From NCBI GenBank assembly GCA_019843655.1, contig JACDQD010000006.1, positions 8,176,034 through 8,240,033 of the forward strand: a DNA stretch of 64,000 nt, read 5' to 3'. The notes under the pieces were generated by a model. The model was not told where the DNA came from and did not search any database. It saw only the letters and a list, made by a program, of their open reading frames with translations. The translations under genes and the position numbers were made by a program. The stretch comes from Lethocerus indicus (Eukaryota; Arthropoda; Insecta; Hemiptera; Belostomatidae). Positions 47,700 to 59,405 of this stretch are shown one piece after another (positions within the stretch are counted from its first letter, which is position 1; every line of letters starts with the position of its first letter).

Positions 47700-49240
47700 T
47701 AAAAGTCTTTTTCAAATAGACGCCGGGGGATAACCCCTCTCCGGGTTATTATCATTATAAATTAGCTATATCGTCCAATACCGAACCCCATCCCAGCCTT
47801 GGCACGTGCCACTCAACCCCATTGGAAGACGTCTCCAACCGATAAAGCATTAGGATGAGTATGAGCTCCGTTAATAACTCCCCGCGCCCAATTACTTCTT
47901 AACAGATCTTAAGTTGGAAATGCATCGTGTATGAATCTTAAATATACTGCATATGTAATCAAATCTAGGCTGACAACCTATTTTTTTTAATATACGAAGT
48001 ATCAAGTTGTCAAAGCATTGTGTTAAAAGCACAAATAGTATTTGTAGGGTCAGACGTCTCGCCAGAATTTAAAGAGCCATATCTAAAACACGACTAGGAC
48101 GGGAGAGGGGGCTAGTTATTCTGAAATATATATCTCGGAAATATATATTCCGGAACGCTATACTTCTCCAATGGATTTTAACTGCTTTATACATTTATAG
48201 CATTTCAGATCAAGTAGGACGGTATTCATGAATTTACAACATTAAGACGAGTGAATTATACTTGTTTAAGAACAAGTATACCTGCCTGCCTGAGATGGCA
48301 TAACGTTATTTCGGAAGGTCAATGCACGATCAATTTTTTGCGAGGGGAAAAAAACCGAAGTAAGCGACTATAATATTACACCCGGTGGCGAAAGACTTGT
48401 CGCAATTCGGCCCCGAATTTAATACCGGCACGTTATTCAATAACACATTTCCCGATTAAGATATCTCATTTACACCGTTTCGAGACACGTAGAATATGTT
48501 AAATTACCGTATTAGTTCTATGTTTCATAACGCTGCGTTTAATTGAATATTAATAAATTGCAGAGGTCGACTAAATGAGGTACGAATATGTCAAACTATG
48601 AATATGTTTCAAACGTAATGTCAGCAGAATATCGTTTTGCTATTCTAAGCGGTCATCGGATAGTTCAGATCTGAGATAGTATTACACAGTCTGACAGGGA
48701 AATATGTTAATGCATAACTTAGGAAGTCACGACTAGAACTTCATGATATGTCTGGCCCGAACACATTACTACTGACAATTGTGAGAACTATAAAACGAGT
48801 TACCAAAGGACCCATCATATTACGTTTTCTGATGTATTATAATTTCTCGATATTTATTCGAGGGTTATTTGTTACTAGTACGTTATATGTGTGTAACTAA
48901 TTTTCGGGGCCACCCATCGAGAATGTAGTATTTTAATCAATGATCGGTATGAGGTAATATTCATTATTTCTAATGAAACCGCCGCAGAAAAACAGATTTG
49001 AGAGAATCGTATACGCGTTTTTTCTTTTAAATTAATATTGGTAAAATGGCGTAGGTGGCGGTGGGCCAGGACGACTTTCACGGAGGGCTAGTATGGGGGG
49101 ATGAAACAAGGGATGAAATTTGCTCCGAGGGGAGGGAGACCACCCTCTACATTTATGACCCCGACCAGTTTAAATATTGAATTCCGCTAAAAACACAGAG
49201 TGTAGTACGCCTTCAATTCCGACACTCGTGAAAAATACTT
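47697..49240. other. Intergenic, nothing recognised
   Basis: AT-rich sequence with a degenerate duplicated GAAATATATAT motif at about 48123-48150. No gene is supported. Confidence 0.5.
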
Positions 49241-49760
49241 TGTGGAGGGGGGAGGGCGGAGTTTTAAAATTTTTATCATGACAGTGGAAAAGTGCCGCCG
49301 AGGGAGGCCCCTATTTATACCGCCGCCCGAAATCCATACCCCGGCCGGATATGTATTACGAGGCCGTAGCGTTCCAGGCAAATCGTCGCCCCGACAATAT
49401 TCTTCGACGAGTTTTGGTTTTATTGGCCTTTGCCCGGTCTTAATTTACGCGTATTATGGGCCGGACCGGTGGGCGGGGAGTTGGCAAAGGGTCGGGCGGG
49501 TGCCCCCCGGGGCGCGCGGCCCCCTCATATATATTGGAGGCCCGGCGGCCCCTATAAAATCTCCGCTCGGGGCCGCTGCCTCTGCGGCTCCCGCTGAACC
49601 CGACCACCCCACCCCAACACCCGCAACAACCGCCCTCCGCCCCTCATCCCCCTCTTGTAATTGGGCTTTATCAGCGGCCGTCTCCCTCCTTCGCACCGCT
49701 TTTATGGCCTCGCCCTCTCACCTTACACTTTCATTTGCCCCGTCGGACTTTTTACGCACC
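49241..49760 (+). promoter_or_regulatory. CpG-rich block with TATA box, candidate promoter
   Basis: A sharply GC- and CpG-rich block in AT-rich surroundings. CTATAAAAT gives a good TATA box at 49553-49559. The downstream 140 nt are C-rich and ATG-free until ATGG at 49704, which opens a 25-codon frame starting MASPSHLTLSFAPSDF and ending before 49785. No initiator match sits at the expected 49583 and no clear donor follows, so this is weaker than the 8.2-kb promoter. Confidence 0.25.
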
Positions 49761-50791
49761 CGCCTCTTGTCAAATCCGTAATGGGCAGAAGCGACGCTCC
49801 TTTAAATCTCATTCGGCTACGCGTTTTCGTTTCAGTTTCTTATGGCTTTCCCCGTATAATTCTCGGCACAATACCCGGCGAAGACTTTTTTTATCTCCGA
49901 GGTTACATTTCATATTTTAGTCGCTCTTTTTTATTTAAGTTGCTACCTGTCTAGCGTCTATTCCTTAGGCGGATATGATATCTACTTTGTTTTTTAGTTT
50001 TGAGAGATAATGGGGAGGAAGTACTAAGATGATTCTCTTCACTTATCGCTTTAGCGACACGAGGAATTAAGCAAGTAAAAGTGAAATAGGATCTTGTTGT
50101 CCGTCTTGTATATGAAACAAGGGACACGGATCTGCACAAATCTGCGTGAAAATCTGCACGAGCACAGCCTGTGAGACATTGGAATATATGTCAAGGTAAG
50201 GTTCTATTCGGTCCCGATACCTCTCTCAGGGACAATTACATATATACCGGACAATCTATTTCTCGCATTCATGGATGGATTCATTTTACCGGAGATCCGG
50301 TACAATTCACAAAACAACATTCTAAATTCTATACATAAAAACAATATATTTGTAATTGTGAAGGTATAAGGAAATAAAGATCGTCGTGGTTCGTCAATTA
50401 ATTTTCGCTTCTTAAAAATCAATCGTGTCTATAAAGATAGGTTGAATGGATCTAGAAAAAGAGGCGAGAACATTCTGAGCAAATTATTAATGTTGTTCTT
50501 AATATATTATCTTAATAATCCTTCTAAGCACGTTTGAACCTGAAATTGCGTAATGAGCGTGGGACCGATTTTTCGAGTAGCACGTCGTTGTGAGTACGCG
50601 CGTTGTTTTAGATGTTATCCCGTGTGGTTTTATATGTGGACCGGGACCGTGGGCAGGGTGGAGCGAGAGGGGGCAGACACACTAGAGTTTGGACCCAGAC
50701 ACAAGACGAGGGAGGGATGGGATATCGATTTCGAAAGTTGGCACAATGTGGAGACCGTTATAAGAATGGAGTGAGAGCGAGAGATCTAAAA

Positions 50792-50805
50792 AGATCGAGA
50801 TCGAG

Positions 50806-50864
<59 letters not shown>
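50792..50864 (+). repeat. (GATCGA)n followed by (GA)n
   Basis: Three GATCGA-type units run directly into 27 GA units, suggesting the dinucleotide tract arose from, or alongside, the hexamer by point change. A purine-rich flank continues to about 51060. Confidence 0.95.
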
Positions 50865-50868
<4 letters not shown>

Positions 50869-53265
50869 AAACGAAGAGGGATAAATACAGAGGAAAGAAG
50901 AGCGAGTGAGAGATACTGGGGAGGAAAGTTCGGGACCTTGAGTAGGAAAAGAGAATGAGAGAAAACAAGTGAAAATGATAGAAATTGAGAGAGGATAGCA
51001 AGAAAACAGAACACAGAGGAAAAGGGAGAGAACGATAAAAGGGCCCTAAAAGGGAGAGAAAGATGGAAAGCGCTGTTCGTCCGTGTGACCACTTTGAATT
51101 TGAAACATTAGAAATCCCAGAGTTCCACTCCCCAATCCAAGTAAAGTCCACACCCGAAGAAGCCGAAGAAACTTTTTGCGGATAATCCAGAAAATTAATT
51201 TATGAGAAAATAAAAAAGGCAAAAAAATCCAAGACTGTTCGAACCTCCTCTGTACTGCCCGTTCTGTTTAGGAGTTGAAATTAATCTGATCATATCGTTA
51301 AATGGCCGGGACGCCATTAAGTATTTTAAATCCTTTCATGATTTATAATATCCCGGGTGCAGTTTTAAGTGCCCTATCGAAACAAACAGCGTTTTGTAAA
51401 CCTTTGAGTAAACTGTGTGCTTTTAATTAAGTAGGAATTTCATATTAAAATAACTGAATGTAATAAGAACACATCTTGAATCTATGCTTACAAATCTTAT
51501 CGTACGTACATTACATATAATAAAAAATTTCAATTTTTGTATTTTCAGCACCGAAATTTTACTAAAATATAGATTACATGTTTTAGTGATTATTTGAGAA
51601 CATCTAGTTGGAACATGCTAGAATCCGGCTTTCAAATGTTAAATAAAAAACCCGACGCTCGACATTATTGTACATGGTTCTCATGAAGTGTGAAGAGATT
51701 AATATTTCGTTTGAATATCACCACTCTGTGTGGAATGGAGGACAAATTAACGAGTAAAATAATCGAAATGCAAGGAGTGAATCCTGCTCATTTGTGGCGC
51801 TTCATTGTATTAAGCTTGAATAGAATGAATAATCCTAAGTGTAGGCGCAGGAGTATTACCGGGCACCAGCACCTCTGGGAGTATTGAAAAATTCATTGGA
51901 CGTGACTCATTTTGGCTGAGTGAGGCCCTTTTCGAGCACCGAAACACCCCGATAAACAACTTGCTCTTTCTTTAATATTGGAGGAAATGATTGCTATTTC
52001 CTGTAAATGCCGTAATATTTTTTGTCGCACTAAAAAATAAGTAATCGGAAATAAATAAATAATTGTTAGTTAACATAAAATGATCACGCACAATAAAAAA
52101 TCAATGTAAAATTATTCAGCGTTACGAAAAGGGAATAGTATCAGGACCCTTGATCCTTTTTATACATTTCACCCCTGAACATTCGGCGAACATTTATACC
52201 TATTCTTTATTAGTCCAATGTCCTCCTCCTGTGCCGTTTGTCCTCAGCCGTTTTCTCTGTTTTTCTGATTACGGATTGGTCGCACCAATCCTTGCAGAGA
52301 CGCGATGTGTACCACCCTTCTATGCTAGGGTGGCCTGGTCCATCGCTAAATTAACTATTAATGCGTACTTTGCAAGGGCTAAGGGCTTTGCACGCGTAAG
52401 GGCTAAACTGGTACCAGCCAAGCAGCTCCTTGCCGCAGTACCGAATTCAGTAGACCTATGGGGATGAACATTTGTAAATTACACTAATTGATTCCTGAGC
52501 TTGTTTTGATGAAGATAACTGGACACTTTGTCAAATAAGTGGACCCATTATGATTAATCATTATTACTGCGCTGCAGATTGTTGCGAGTTTTTATATTAA
52601 ATTATATTTGTATTAAATTAGCAATTGATTATCCATTTAATTCAAAATATTGGTATTGGGAAATTGAGTAACGAATGAAATGCCGTTTCAATATTCAGTC
52701 TACCGGTAAAACCTGATCAGTTTCTGTCATATGGTCGATGGACATGTGCATGATGCAGTCCACACTGTTCTCCCATTCTCTCTTGTGGACTCTCTCTCTC
52801 TCTCTCCCTCTCTTTGTTACTCCCCCTCCCCCCGCCGCTAACTATATCCTTCTCTCTTGCTCTCGTCCAGTCGGTCGAGGCCCACTACTCTGGGTCTCGT
52901 TATCCAGTCCTGCTTTAGGGACTTAAGAACGGTTCGGGTCACTAACGCCGGTTCAAACATCTGGTCACAAGTGATTGTCGATCTTCTTAACCGTTTCAAT
53001 GGAACAATAACGTCAGATGTACCTTACCATTTAGGTAAACGGGGTTACCTCGCAGTGATTTGTTTGGGACGGGGGGGGGGAGAATGGAAATCCTGGAGAA
53101 TCCTCGCCGTCTCTAATAGCCATAATAGACCATTAATTTCTAATTATAAATTAGGAATCCATTCAGAGCGTTGATCTGAATACTCAATTTTACAGGAGAG
53201 TAGCCCGTACTAATATGATACGTTAGATAAGTTTAGATGTTCTCCTGATGTGCACTCCGATTGAT
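50865..53265. other. Intergenic, no gene recognised
   Basis: AT-rich, with a CT tract at 52790-52812 and a G10 run near 53070. A 105-codon open frame at 52150-52467 begins at a TTG, shows internal AAGGGCTAA repetition (52374-52405) and has no recognisable domain. Confidence 0.45.
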
Positions 53266-53269
53266 TCCG

Positions 53270-53380
53270 CAGGCGACGCCTGAGCATTGTGCGATTCGTG
53301 TCCTGTTACCAGGACCAACAAGCTCATGCCCCACTAGGGCGGTTGGACGACCGCGAGGGAGGTCCTCATGATTAGGACTT
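53270..53380 (+). other. Run of four small hairpins, candidate structured RNA
   Basis: Within 111 bp four inverted repeats follow one another: CAGGC-GAC-GCCTG (53270-53282), GTCCTG-TTAC-CAGGAC (53300-53315), GCGGT-6 nt-ACCGC (53339-53354) and AGGTCCT-7 nt-AGGACTT (53360-53380, one G-T pair). AGGACC of the second hairpin can alternatively pair with GGTCCT of the fourth, so two folds compete. GC content is above the surroundings. Not recognised as a known RNA family. Strand is not determined by sequence, and + is given only for coordinates. Confidence 0.3.
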
Positions 53381-56300
53381 TGTGGCGATTCTGTAGCCGT
53401 GTCGGATCACTCAGTTTCCGGTGCTCTGACGCCTAATATATATAGATGCCTCACCCGCATATATATTGTCACCTTACTCAGGCCTATTATTCGTTTTTAT
53501 TTAAAGCCCTTCTGAAGGATCTGTTTCATAATTCTTGATTCTAGGTTTATTTATTTGTAAATATAACAAACAGAAAATGGAATCGTTCGAATTTAACCGT
53601 CTACAGGTCCGGTTATGTAAAGCAACGATTAAGCTGTTCACAGATATTTACAGAAGGCGCATTCAGGAGGTATATATAAATATAATCCTTTAATGCTACT
53701 TCCTAAAAATCCTTTAATAATTTACTTGTCCACAAATAGTGGACATTTTTCCAGACAACGACCGTTGGTGTAAGAGTAGGGAAATGGTTAGTGGTTGTGA
53801 TTGTTAAGGAAGCGTGTCGGTCTGTATAATCCCCGCCGTGGTATTTTCGATCGGTCCGCCGGGGCCAAACTGGGTCCGTGGGAGAGCGCGGTATGCCAAC
53901 TATTGAGGGGGAGGGGGTGAGGGGGGGGGACCGCCTCCCCCAGACCATTTATCGAACGTGGGTGGGCGGGGTGCTTCTTCCTCGCTAACTCTTTTATAAT
54001 CGCTACGACTCTTCCCCCAACACCGCTACAACAATGTACTCCGACGCAATCCAAGTCACAACTCAGCGACCGAATTCGGTCGCCCAAATAAGTCTGACGC
54101 TAATGCGTAAAACTCTTTTCTTTCTTTCTATAAGGCCCGCCCCCTGTTATTGTATTTAACAAAATGTCGACATCGATGAAGAACAAATTAACAACGGTCT
54201 CGATGTTTGTAGAAGAGCCTTGAATAAAGTTACATAAGTCAGGCGATTAAGGTCAAAGGCGCTTTGCGTAATTATGTAGGTGAATACGATATTAATAACA
54301 CTGTAAACCTCTTGTATATGTATAAATCAAATGTTACAGAAATACAAATTTTTCATCATTGGAAAAATTTTGAATAATCGTTATGTAATTGATAATTCTT
54401 CTTTAATACGTGTGCACTTGCCATTACCTTTTCGATATGTCCATTTTAGGTTTGGCAGGCAATTTTTAAAATACGGAATAAATAAATTATTAAATATAAA
54501 TAACTAAATTATTAACAATATAAATTATTTATTAAATATTACTAGTAAAGGGCAGAAAAATATTTGAAGCCACTCCAAACTCCAATACGCAGTTTTGTTG
54601 TAGGATTCGTTATAGCACTTTGCGCTTCATTCCCGTCTAAGTGCTTCCACATAATGATTAGGTTTTATTGAGAAAATACAGGCATACACACACGGGCACA
54701 CACATGTATAAAGCAATTTTCCTTCAGTCATACGTTAGGGCGTCTGTCATACCCGTAACGTCGGTAGATGGTAATCTCGGTTGAGGCCGAGATACGTTTG
54801 ATAGAGACGTGTTGTCGGGACATTGATAGAGTGAGATTCTGGTATGCGGAGTATGCGGCTGGGAAAGGAAGGCCGGGAGCGGGTGCGTACGGGCGAGCGC
54901 CCCAACGCGGAGGGAGCACGTGCTCCTGGAGCCGGCAGCCCACTCGCCGACCACCTGTTACTCTTATCAGGACCGTTAGCAAACCCCCAAACTCCCCCCC
55001 CCTGCCCAAAAGGGCGCTCAGGTGATAACGGGAAAAATACTGGACAAACCTCCGGCCGGTCGTCCCTCTTCGCCTCCCTCACTATTAATCTGAACCGACC
55101 TGAAATAGGCTGTAACCTGTTTGCACGTGTTTTACTGACGCCCTGAGCATAAATCAATTTGGTTGCTTCAACCAACAGAAGTGTTTGTACGTTCGGATGG
55201 ATAAAGGAACGCCTGTATCTATGTCCGTCTGGTGATACAAATCTAGTTTATTTCTTCCAGATATTTATTAAGGACGGCACACTATACCTGTTTTCCACGC
55301 GGAGAACTAACGAATAGTGTAACGACGCGATATTTCAAACATGCCATCTTCCTAAACCCAACAGGTTGCGGAAATTCAGGAATTCGGCTGGTAGATTATT
55401 TTAGGACATCTATTCATTAATTTAATTAATTTTTTTTAATTGTTGAACCCATATTTGGGTATATGAGAAGTAAACCAGGGTGTACCCGATATGCAACACT
55501 GGCGTAATCCCTTGGATCACACCTGGAAGGAATTAAAACATCTGAGTTATAATACAGCTTTAAAGCAGCGGTATTATCACAATTTTAAATGTCTGCGTAA
55601 CGGGTTGTTTACGGTGCTTGATTGGAATTCAATTTATTTTTAGTATTTCCTTTAATGTCATTGAACGTTTTGTCCCCCAAAGGGCGTGAAGATATTCTCG
55701 GGACACAAAAAACAAACGACAAAATATTTAAAAATAATAGTTAAATATTTCTATTTAAATATGTGCTAGTCCAATATCTGAGGAATAGACAGAGACAAGT
55801 AGACGGGCGTACCCTTGGAAGGGTTTCACAATCAGGACGAAATCTATAAGCGGGCTGAGCGGTACATGTCCCGGCACCTTTTCAGTTGTCATACAAACGG
55901 TATTAATTGATACTTTCTAATGTTCGGCTATAACCGTCTTCTAATGTGTCGTTAATAACGCTTCTTATTCGGCCCTATCCACCCGGGTCCACCCCCGATC
56001 CTCTAATTTTCAACTTATTATCGGATGGACCCGGCAATCATGCGTAATAATTTTCGGTAGGCGACCCAATACAACAGGAGGCGGCGATGTTTTTTTTCTC
56101 TTCCCCCCAACAGTCTTATAATTGAATGTTTGGCTATCTGAGCGGCCCATCTATTCGGACGGCGCTCGATAGATCGCCTCTAACCTCACCGCCGATTACC
56201 ATTTTTAGGAAGAAAATAGGCCGACTCGTCTTCTAACGACGCCAATCGGTGACTACTCCTCTAAATGTGCACCGATGTGCGGCGGTTCGTTTCAATCGAT

Positions 56301-56720
56301 TCGGCTACACGTGGCTAACCGCAAGTGCGAATGATGCATTGGGTCAATTAAGTGATTGCATGGCTTCGTGGAAGAAGTAATTATTTGACGATACCTCCTA
56401 GAAAAAATCATAAGACGTCGACGAGGTATTCGGGCGTATCGAATATTTTATTTATTAATTTTATTCTGTTTGGCATGCCCTAGGCTTAAAGTGAAAGAGA
56501 CAAATTCTGTCTTCAGTCATGTCTTAGAGGGTTTTGTTTAGTATTATGTTTTTGTGGGTGCGGTTAATTTGAGTTGGGGGCTATTCATCAGTGTAAATCT
56601 TACACCGGGGATCGGTGGGAAGAATGGCGTTGTGAAATATGAATTGGACGTTAGTAACTAAGAACCGGACTTGAAAACGTGGAGGTCTCTCGAGGTGGAC
56701 GTTGGGCCGGACAGTTTGTG
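53381..56720. other. Intergenic, no gene recognised
   Basis: Contains GC-rich patches at 53800-53960 and 54760-55140, open in several frames on both strands without recognisable products. The rest is AT-rich. No RNA gene or mobile element is supported. Confidence 0.45.
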
Positions 56721-56721
56721 T

Positions 56722-56748
56722 GGGGGGGGGGGGGGGGGGGGGGGGGGG
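56722..56748 (+). repeat. G27 homopolymer
   Basis: Twenty-seven consecutive Gs interrupt a moderately GC-rich block. Such runs form G-quadruplexes and are prone to polymerase slippage, so the exact length is uncertain in any assembly. Confidence 0.95.
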
Positions 56749-59311
56749 ACGCGGGCAAAACGCGGGGCTATCGAATTACGGAGGATGCAAGGAAGCGTCT
56801 GTCCGAACATATGGGGCTCCTCTCGGGCGGGCCCCGTGAACAATAATTACTTGACACCGTAGCGGCGATAAATAAACATAAGCGGAGTGGATGGAAATGT
56901 GGGACAGATGTGGCGGAGGGGTGGGGCGGCGCCAGCGGGCTACTCGCGCCGCGCGACACCCACTTCCTGCCCCTCGGACCAATTACTTAGACTTACATTA
57001 CAAGTTTTCACCGCCCCGCTAACACAACAACCACCCGATAATAAAGGTGTTCCCAATTAAAATTGCTAATAGCAGGCTCCGTGTACCGCGACTTCCCCGT
57101 ACCGGCCGCTCGGCCACAAAAAAAGATCGGTCTCGACAAATACGCCCGCTTATTTTTAAGAGGCGCGTAGGCTTCCTCCGAGAAAACTTTTCCTTTCGAT
57201 GACTATTCTCGAAAGGACCTAATCAGGTTCACAAATTTAAAAACAATCCTTCTCACTTTAAATGTTTACAGGACGTGTCTTGCATTCAACGTGAGTAAGG
57301 CAACGACATGCCGGCAGTCCTTCGTGGATTTATATTCATAAATTATGTTCGATATCTAATTTAATAGAATAATCGACGAAGCGAATATTTATATAACAGT
57401 ATTTTTATTTAAAATTATTATATCGCCCTTTCTCTTATTATTTCGTATTTTCTATTATCGTACTGACGATGGCGAGACGAACGGTCTAGGATTGGAGGCA
57501 TAAGCCCGCAGGAGTGGTGATATGCATATTTTTATTTCGAGGTATATATATATATCTAATATATCTCGGTCTAATATATCTAATAATCACGAATTTCAAT
57601 AGTGAGGCGGCCTCTCTCCTTGACGGGTTTTCTAAAAATCTTTCTTTTTTCCCCGTCCTTTACCGCCGGTTGAGGTTAAATTATTATTTCGTGGTAGGGG
57701 CCCGTCATCGGGGACTCGTTATTTATCCCCCGGAATAACGCCCGTCTAATTATTTCTACATTTCTACCGATCCGTACGCGCTATAAATCTACACCGTGGA
57801 AGGGGCTCGCGCTTAGGCCGCCGGGTGCCCTCGCTCATTTCCCTTAATTAGGAATAACACTCACCCAACCGCGGAGTGGATTGGAATTATTATCAGGGCC
57901 CGATTCCGAGATATGACGCCGTTAAGCTCGCAGTGTATTCTTCCCGTCGGTGGAATAAATAACGTCGGCGGGGGGACTCGGCTAAGCGTCACTGGCGTCA
58001 TAATATTTACCGTTATAATCTGAATAGAACACTAAACTAAGCGACTAAACTCGAGGCTCACGCTGGTCCCTCGCTCTCGGCCCCGGTAAATTATTAAAGC
58101 TCGGGTTATACTGTGCGGTGTTATTGCCCCGACAATACCTGAGAATGACTTAGACCGCCATATCGAAAGACTAATAATTGGGCTGTGGCGATAAACAAAT
58201 AGTCGGCCCATATAGTTTGAGCCCAAATAAAAATTGATGAATCCGTTTTCATTTTCCCCGAGCTCTCTCGCATACATTAGGCTAAATGTACCGTTCACAG
58301 AAGGGAGGAGACGAAAAAGAATAGAAAGTAAGACAACCTTTTGTCTTCATTAATAAACGGTACATCGCTCTAATTCTATTATCGTCCTCCGCTCGGTCCA
58401 GAATTAATTGCGCCTCGAGAAGATTTTTATGAGAGGAACTGAATTTTTTATAAATGAGAAGATGGATTTTTTCCTGTAATACCACATGTGGGTTTACCTT
58501 GTCTAGAATGATCATTTAATTGTTAGGTTATTTTATATTTAATGAAATACGTACTATGTGTGATTATTCGTTGAAAATATATTTAGTACTAAGATCATGA
58601 CATAACGATTTAAGTACCGTATTAATGACTGAAATATTAAGTAATTTAATTTACTTTGCACAGTTGAATTATTGGAAGCTAATAATGATTTTTTATTCTC
58701 TTTTTCTTTACCCTTGATATTGATTTGCCGTATTAGAAACTAAAAAGAGCCTGCATATATTTATTACTGTTTTTTTTAAAAAAAGACAACATGTCGTGAT
58801 CAATGGGGGAGAGAAAATCCTAAAATTCCAATATTTAAATTATAGGGGTATTATTCTTTTCACGTGCAATAGGTACGATTTAGTAGGACGCCGCATACAG
58901 AGCCGGCGTTACAAGTGGTATAAACAAAAGTATTTTCTAAACAAAAGATTTTTACTGTTTCGTTAAAAGAAAGGAACCCGCATGCAAAGTCTGGCGCGTG
59001 ATTTATGAATGCAATGGCAGCTCAATGAGAAAGGGGGGAAAAAACAAATGGTCAGGTGGGCAGCTCAATGCCTGAGAGAATACAGCCAATAGACCGAATG
59101 GCTGGACCTTTTACGCCCTCCATACGTTCCCTTCGGATGTTCGTATTAATTGTCATTTTTTGAACGGAGAACAATAATAATTTTAACGTGGGCCAGAATG
59201 TTGCATATTTTGTTGTCTAACTAATTCGATCTAATCCCTAACTAATCGTTATCTATATAGCTTTCAATATAAATTTCGATTTGAGTATAATACTTAAATA
59301 TTTCTTGTGGA
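56749..59311. other. Intergenic, no gene recognised
   Basis: CpG-rich patches (56750-57130, 57780-58000) alternate with AT-rich DNA. No coding exon, RNA or transposon is supported. Confidence 0.45.
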
Positions 59312-59405
59312 ATGGACATTTTGGAAAAATTAAAACCCGCAAACCTGAACTACGACCCTCTCAATGTCGACACGCCAGAAATGGATAAAACAAAAATTTC
59401 AGGAG
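59312..59405 (+). CDS. Candidate 5' coding exon of an unidentified gene
   Basis: An ATG in excellent context (GGAATGG) opens a hydrophilic, protein-like frame beginning MDILEKLKPANLNYDPL. After 94 nt a possible donor (GGAG then GTTTGT) leaves one base of a codon. Without splicing the frame stops at 59426-59428 after 38 codons. I do not recognise the protein. The donor has G at +5 but a poor +3 and +4. A frame this short can be open by chance, so it is a candidate only. It is phase-compatible with the second acceptor of the segment at 62882. Confidence 0.2.

Noticed and set aside
54747..55175. 142-codon minus-strand frame and overlapping plus-strand frames
   Set aside because: GC-rich patch open in several frames, with no start context, splice signals or recognisable domain.
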